Below, piece after piece: positions 5,948 to 6,169 of a stretch of 6,169 nt of DNA. Each line of letters begins with the position of its first letter. Position 1 is the first letter of the stretch. The stretch lies in contig SKII01000039.1 of NCBI GenBank assembly GCA_007116505.1, positions 1 through 6,169 of the forward strand. Reading direction: 5' to 3'. Under the pieces are notes generated by a model. The model made no database searches. It had not been told where the DNA came from and was given only the letters and a program-made list of their open reading frames with translations. This DNA comes from Nitriliruptoraceae bacterium (GTDB taxonomy: Bacteria; Actinomycetota; Nitriliruptoria; Nitriliruptorales; Nitriliruptoraceae). A program made the translations under genes and the position numbers.

Positions 5948-6169
5948 ATGAGCGAGCCGGTGCGGGCCCGGCCGGTGCATGCGCGTCCGGGCCATGCGCG
6001 TCCGGGCCATGCGCGACCCGGCCATGCACGACCCGCCGCGAGCGCAGCGATGGCCGCGGCCGCAGCCGTGGCGGCGGCCGTGCTCTCCGGAGTGGTCCTC
6101 GTGGCAGGGCTCCTCCCCGAGCGGTCCTCGCTCGAGCCGGCCGCGGACCATGAGGTCCCCGTGGGCGAG
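5948..6169 (+). CDS. predicted single-pass membrane protein with N-terminal HARPG repeats (partial)
   Basis: An open frame of 74 codons that runs off the window, starting at ATG 5948 with GGAGGT 8 nt upstream. Third codon positions are nearly all G or C, as in the other genes, which supports coding. Residues 6-30 are five pentapeptides (RARPV, HARPG three times, HARPA), Arg/His-rich with no acidic residue. Residues about 30-57 form an alanine-rich hydrophobic segment ending VLSGVVLVAGLLP, long enough to span a membrane once. Residues 58-74 are polar and acidic (including EPAADHEVPVGE). By the positive-inside rule the repeats should be cytoplasmic and the rest outside. No typical signal peptidase or lipobox site is evident, so an uncleaved anchor is likelier. 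I do not recognise the family. The gene is divergent from the ClC gene and shares its upstream region. Confidence 0.7.
   Translation, partial: MSEPVRARPVHARPGHARPGHARPGHARPAASAAMAAAAAVAAAVLSGVVLVAGLLPERSSLEPAADHEVPVGE
5963..6037 (+). repeat. 15-bp coding tandem repeat (pentapeptide HARPG)
   Basis: Four clear in-frame 15-bp copies at 5978, 5993, 6008 and 6023, preceded by one degenerate copy at 5963. The first two clear copies are identical (CATGCGCGTCCGGGC). The third differs from them at two bases, and the fourth differs from the third at two more. The gradient of divergence suggests growth by slippage from the 3' side toward the 5' side. Because the unit is a multiple of three, copy-number change would lengthen or shorten the protein without a frameshift. 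Confidence 0.9.

Noticed and set aside
3628..6153. An 841-codon open frame on the plus strand
   Set aside because: It is antisense to the whole ClC gene, with low-complexity Arg/Asp/His/Glu composition. It ends in a frame different from the well-supported plus-strand gene at 5948.
1..6169. CRISPR array, tRNA/rRNA genes, insertion sequence or phage features
   Set aside because: No spaced direct repeats, no tRNA-like or rRNA-like sequence, no transposase and no terminal inverted repeats were seen. The tandem repeats have no spacers.

Overview
The DNA is very GC-rich (by eye about 70% or more). Codon third positions are almost all G or C, genes are tightly packed with 4-nt ATGA overlaps, and AGGAGG-type Shine-Dalgarno sites precede the genes. 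This suits a high-GC actinobacterium, but no taxonomic marker is present, so the assignment is an inference.

Layout. Almost the whole window is one minus-strand gene set read from right to left. It starts at about 5784 with a ClC-family anion channel or transporter that carries a cytoplasmic CBS pair and an RCK_C (TrkA_C) domain (5784-3634). A Thermus/Rickettsia-type isocitrate dehydrogenase follows (3637-2186, 4-nt overlap). Next are 4-carboxymuconolactone decarboxylase PcaC (2143-1700) and the two subunits of a CatI/CatJ-type 3-oxoadipate CoA-transferase (1653-796 and 799-29, 4-nt overlap). The first codons of a further gene probably lie at 36-1. Gaps between genes are at most 46 nt and no convincing internal terminator is visible, so the set looks like one operon. 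On the other side of a 163-nt divergent intergenic region, a plus-strand gene starts at 5948 and runs off the window. It encodes an N-terminal run of HARPG pentapeptides followed by an alanine-rich membrane anchor.

How the genes fit together. PcaC, PcaI and PcaJ act in the late protocatechuate branch of the beta-ketoadipate pathway. PcaC makes 3-oxoadipate enol-lactone, and after hydrolysis PcaIJ activates 3-oxoadipate with CoA from succinyl-CoA. Thiolysis then yields succinyl-CoA and acetyl-CoA, which enter the TCA cycle, where isocitrate dehydrogenase works. The ring-cleavage dioxygenase, cycloisomerase, enol-lactone hydrolase and thiolase are not in the window. The anion channel is an unexpected operon partner.

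Most notable points: the isocitrate dehydrogenase carries the Asp-Ile-Ala signature of NAD+ rather than NADP+ use; the ClC protein has Leu at the 'proton glutamate' position; and two adjacent tandem repeats (10 bp non-coding, 15 bp coding) sit at the start of the divergent gene. I did not see an unmistakably new system. All minus-strand genes except the partial one are recognisable families.
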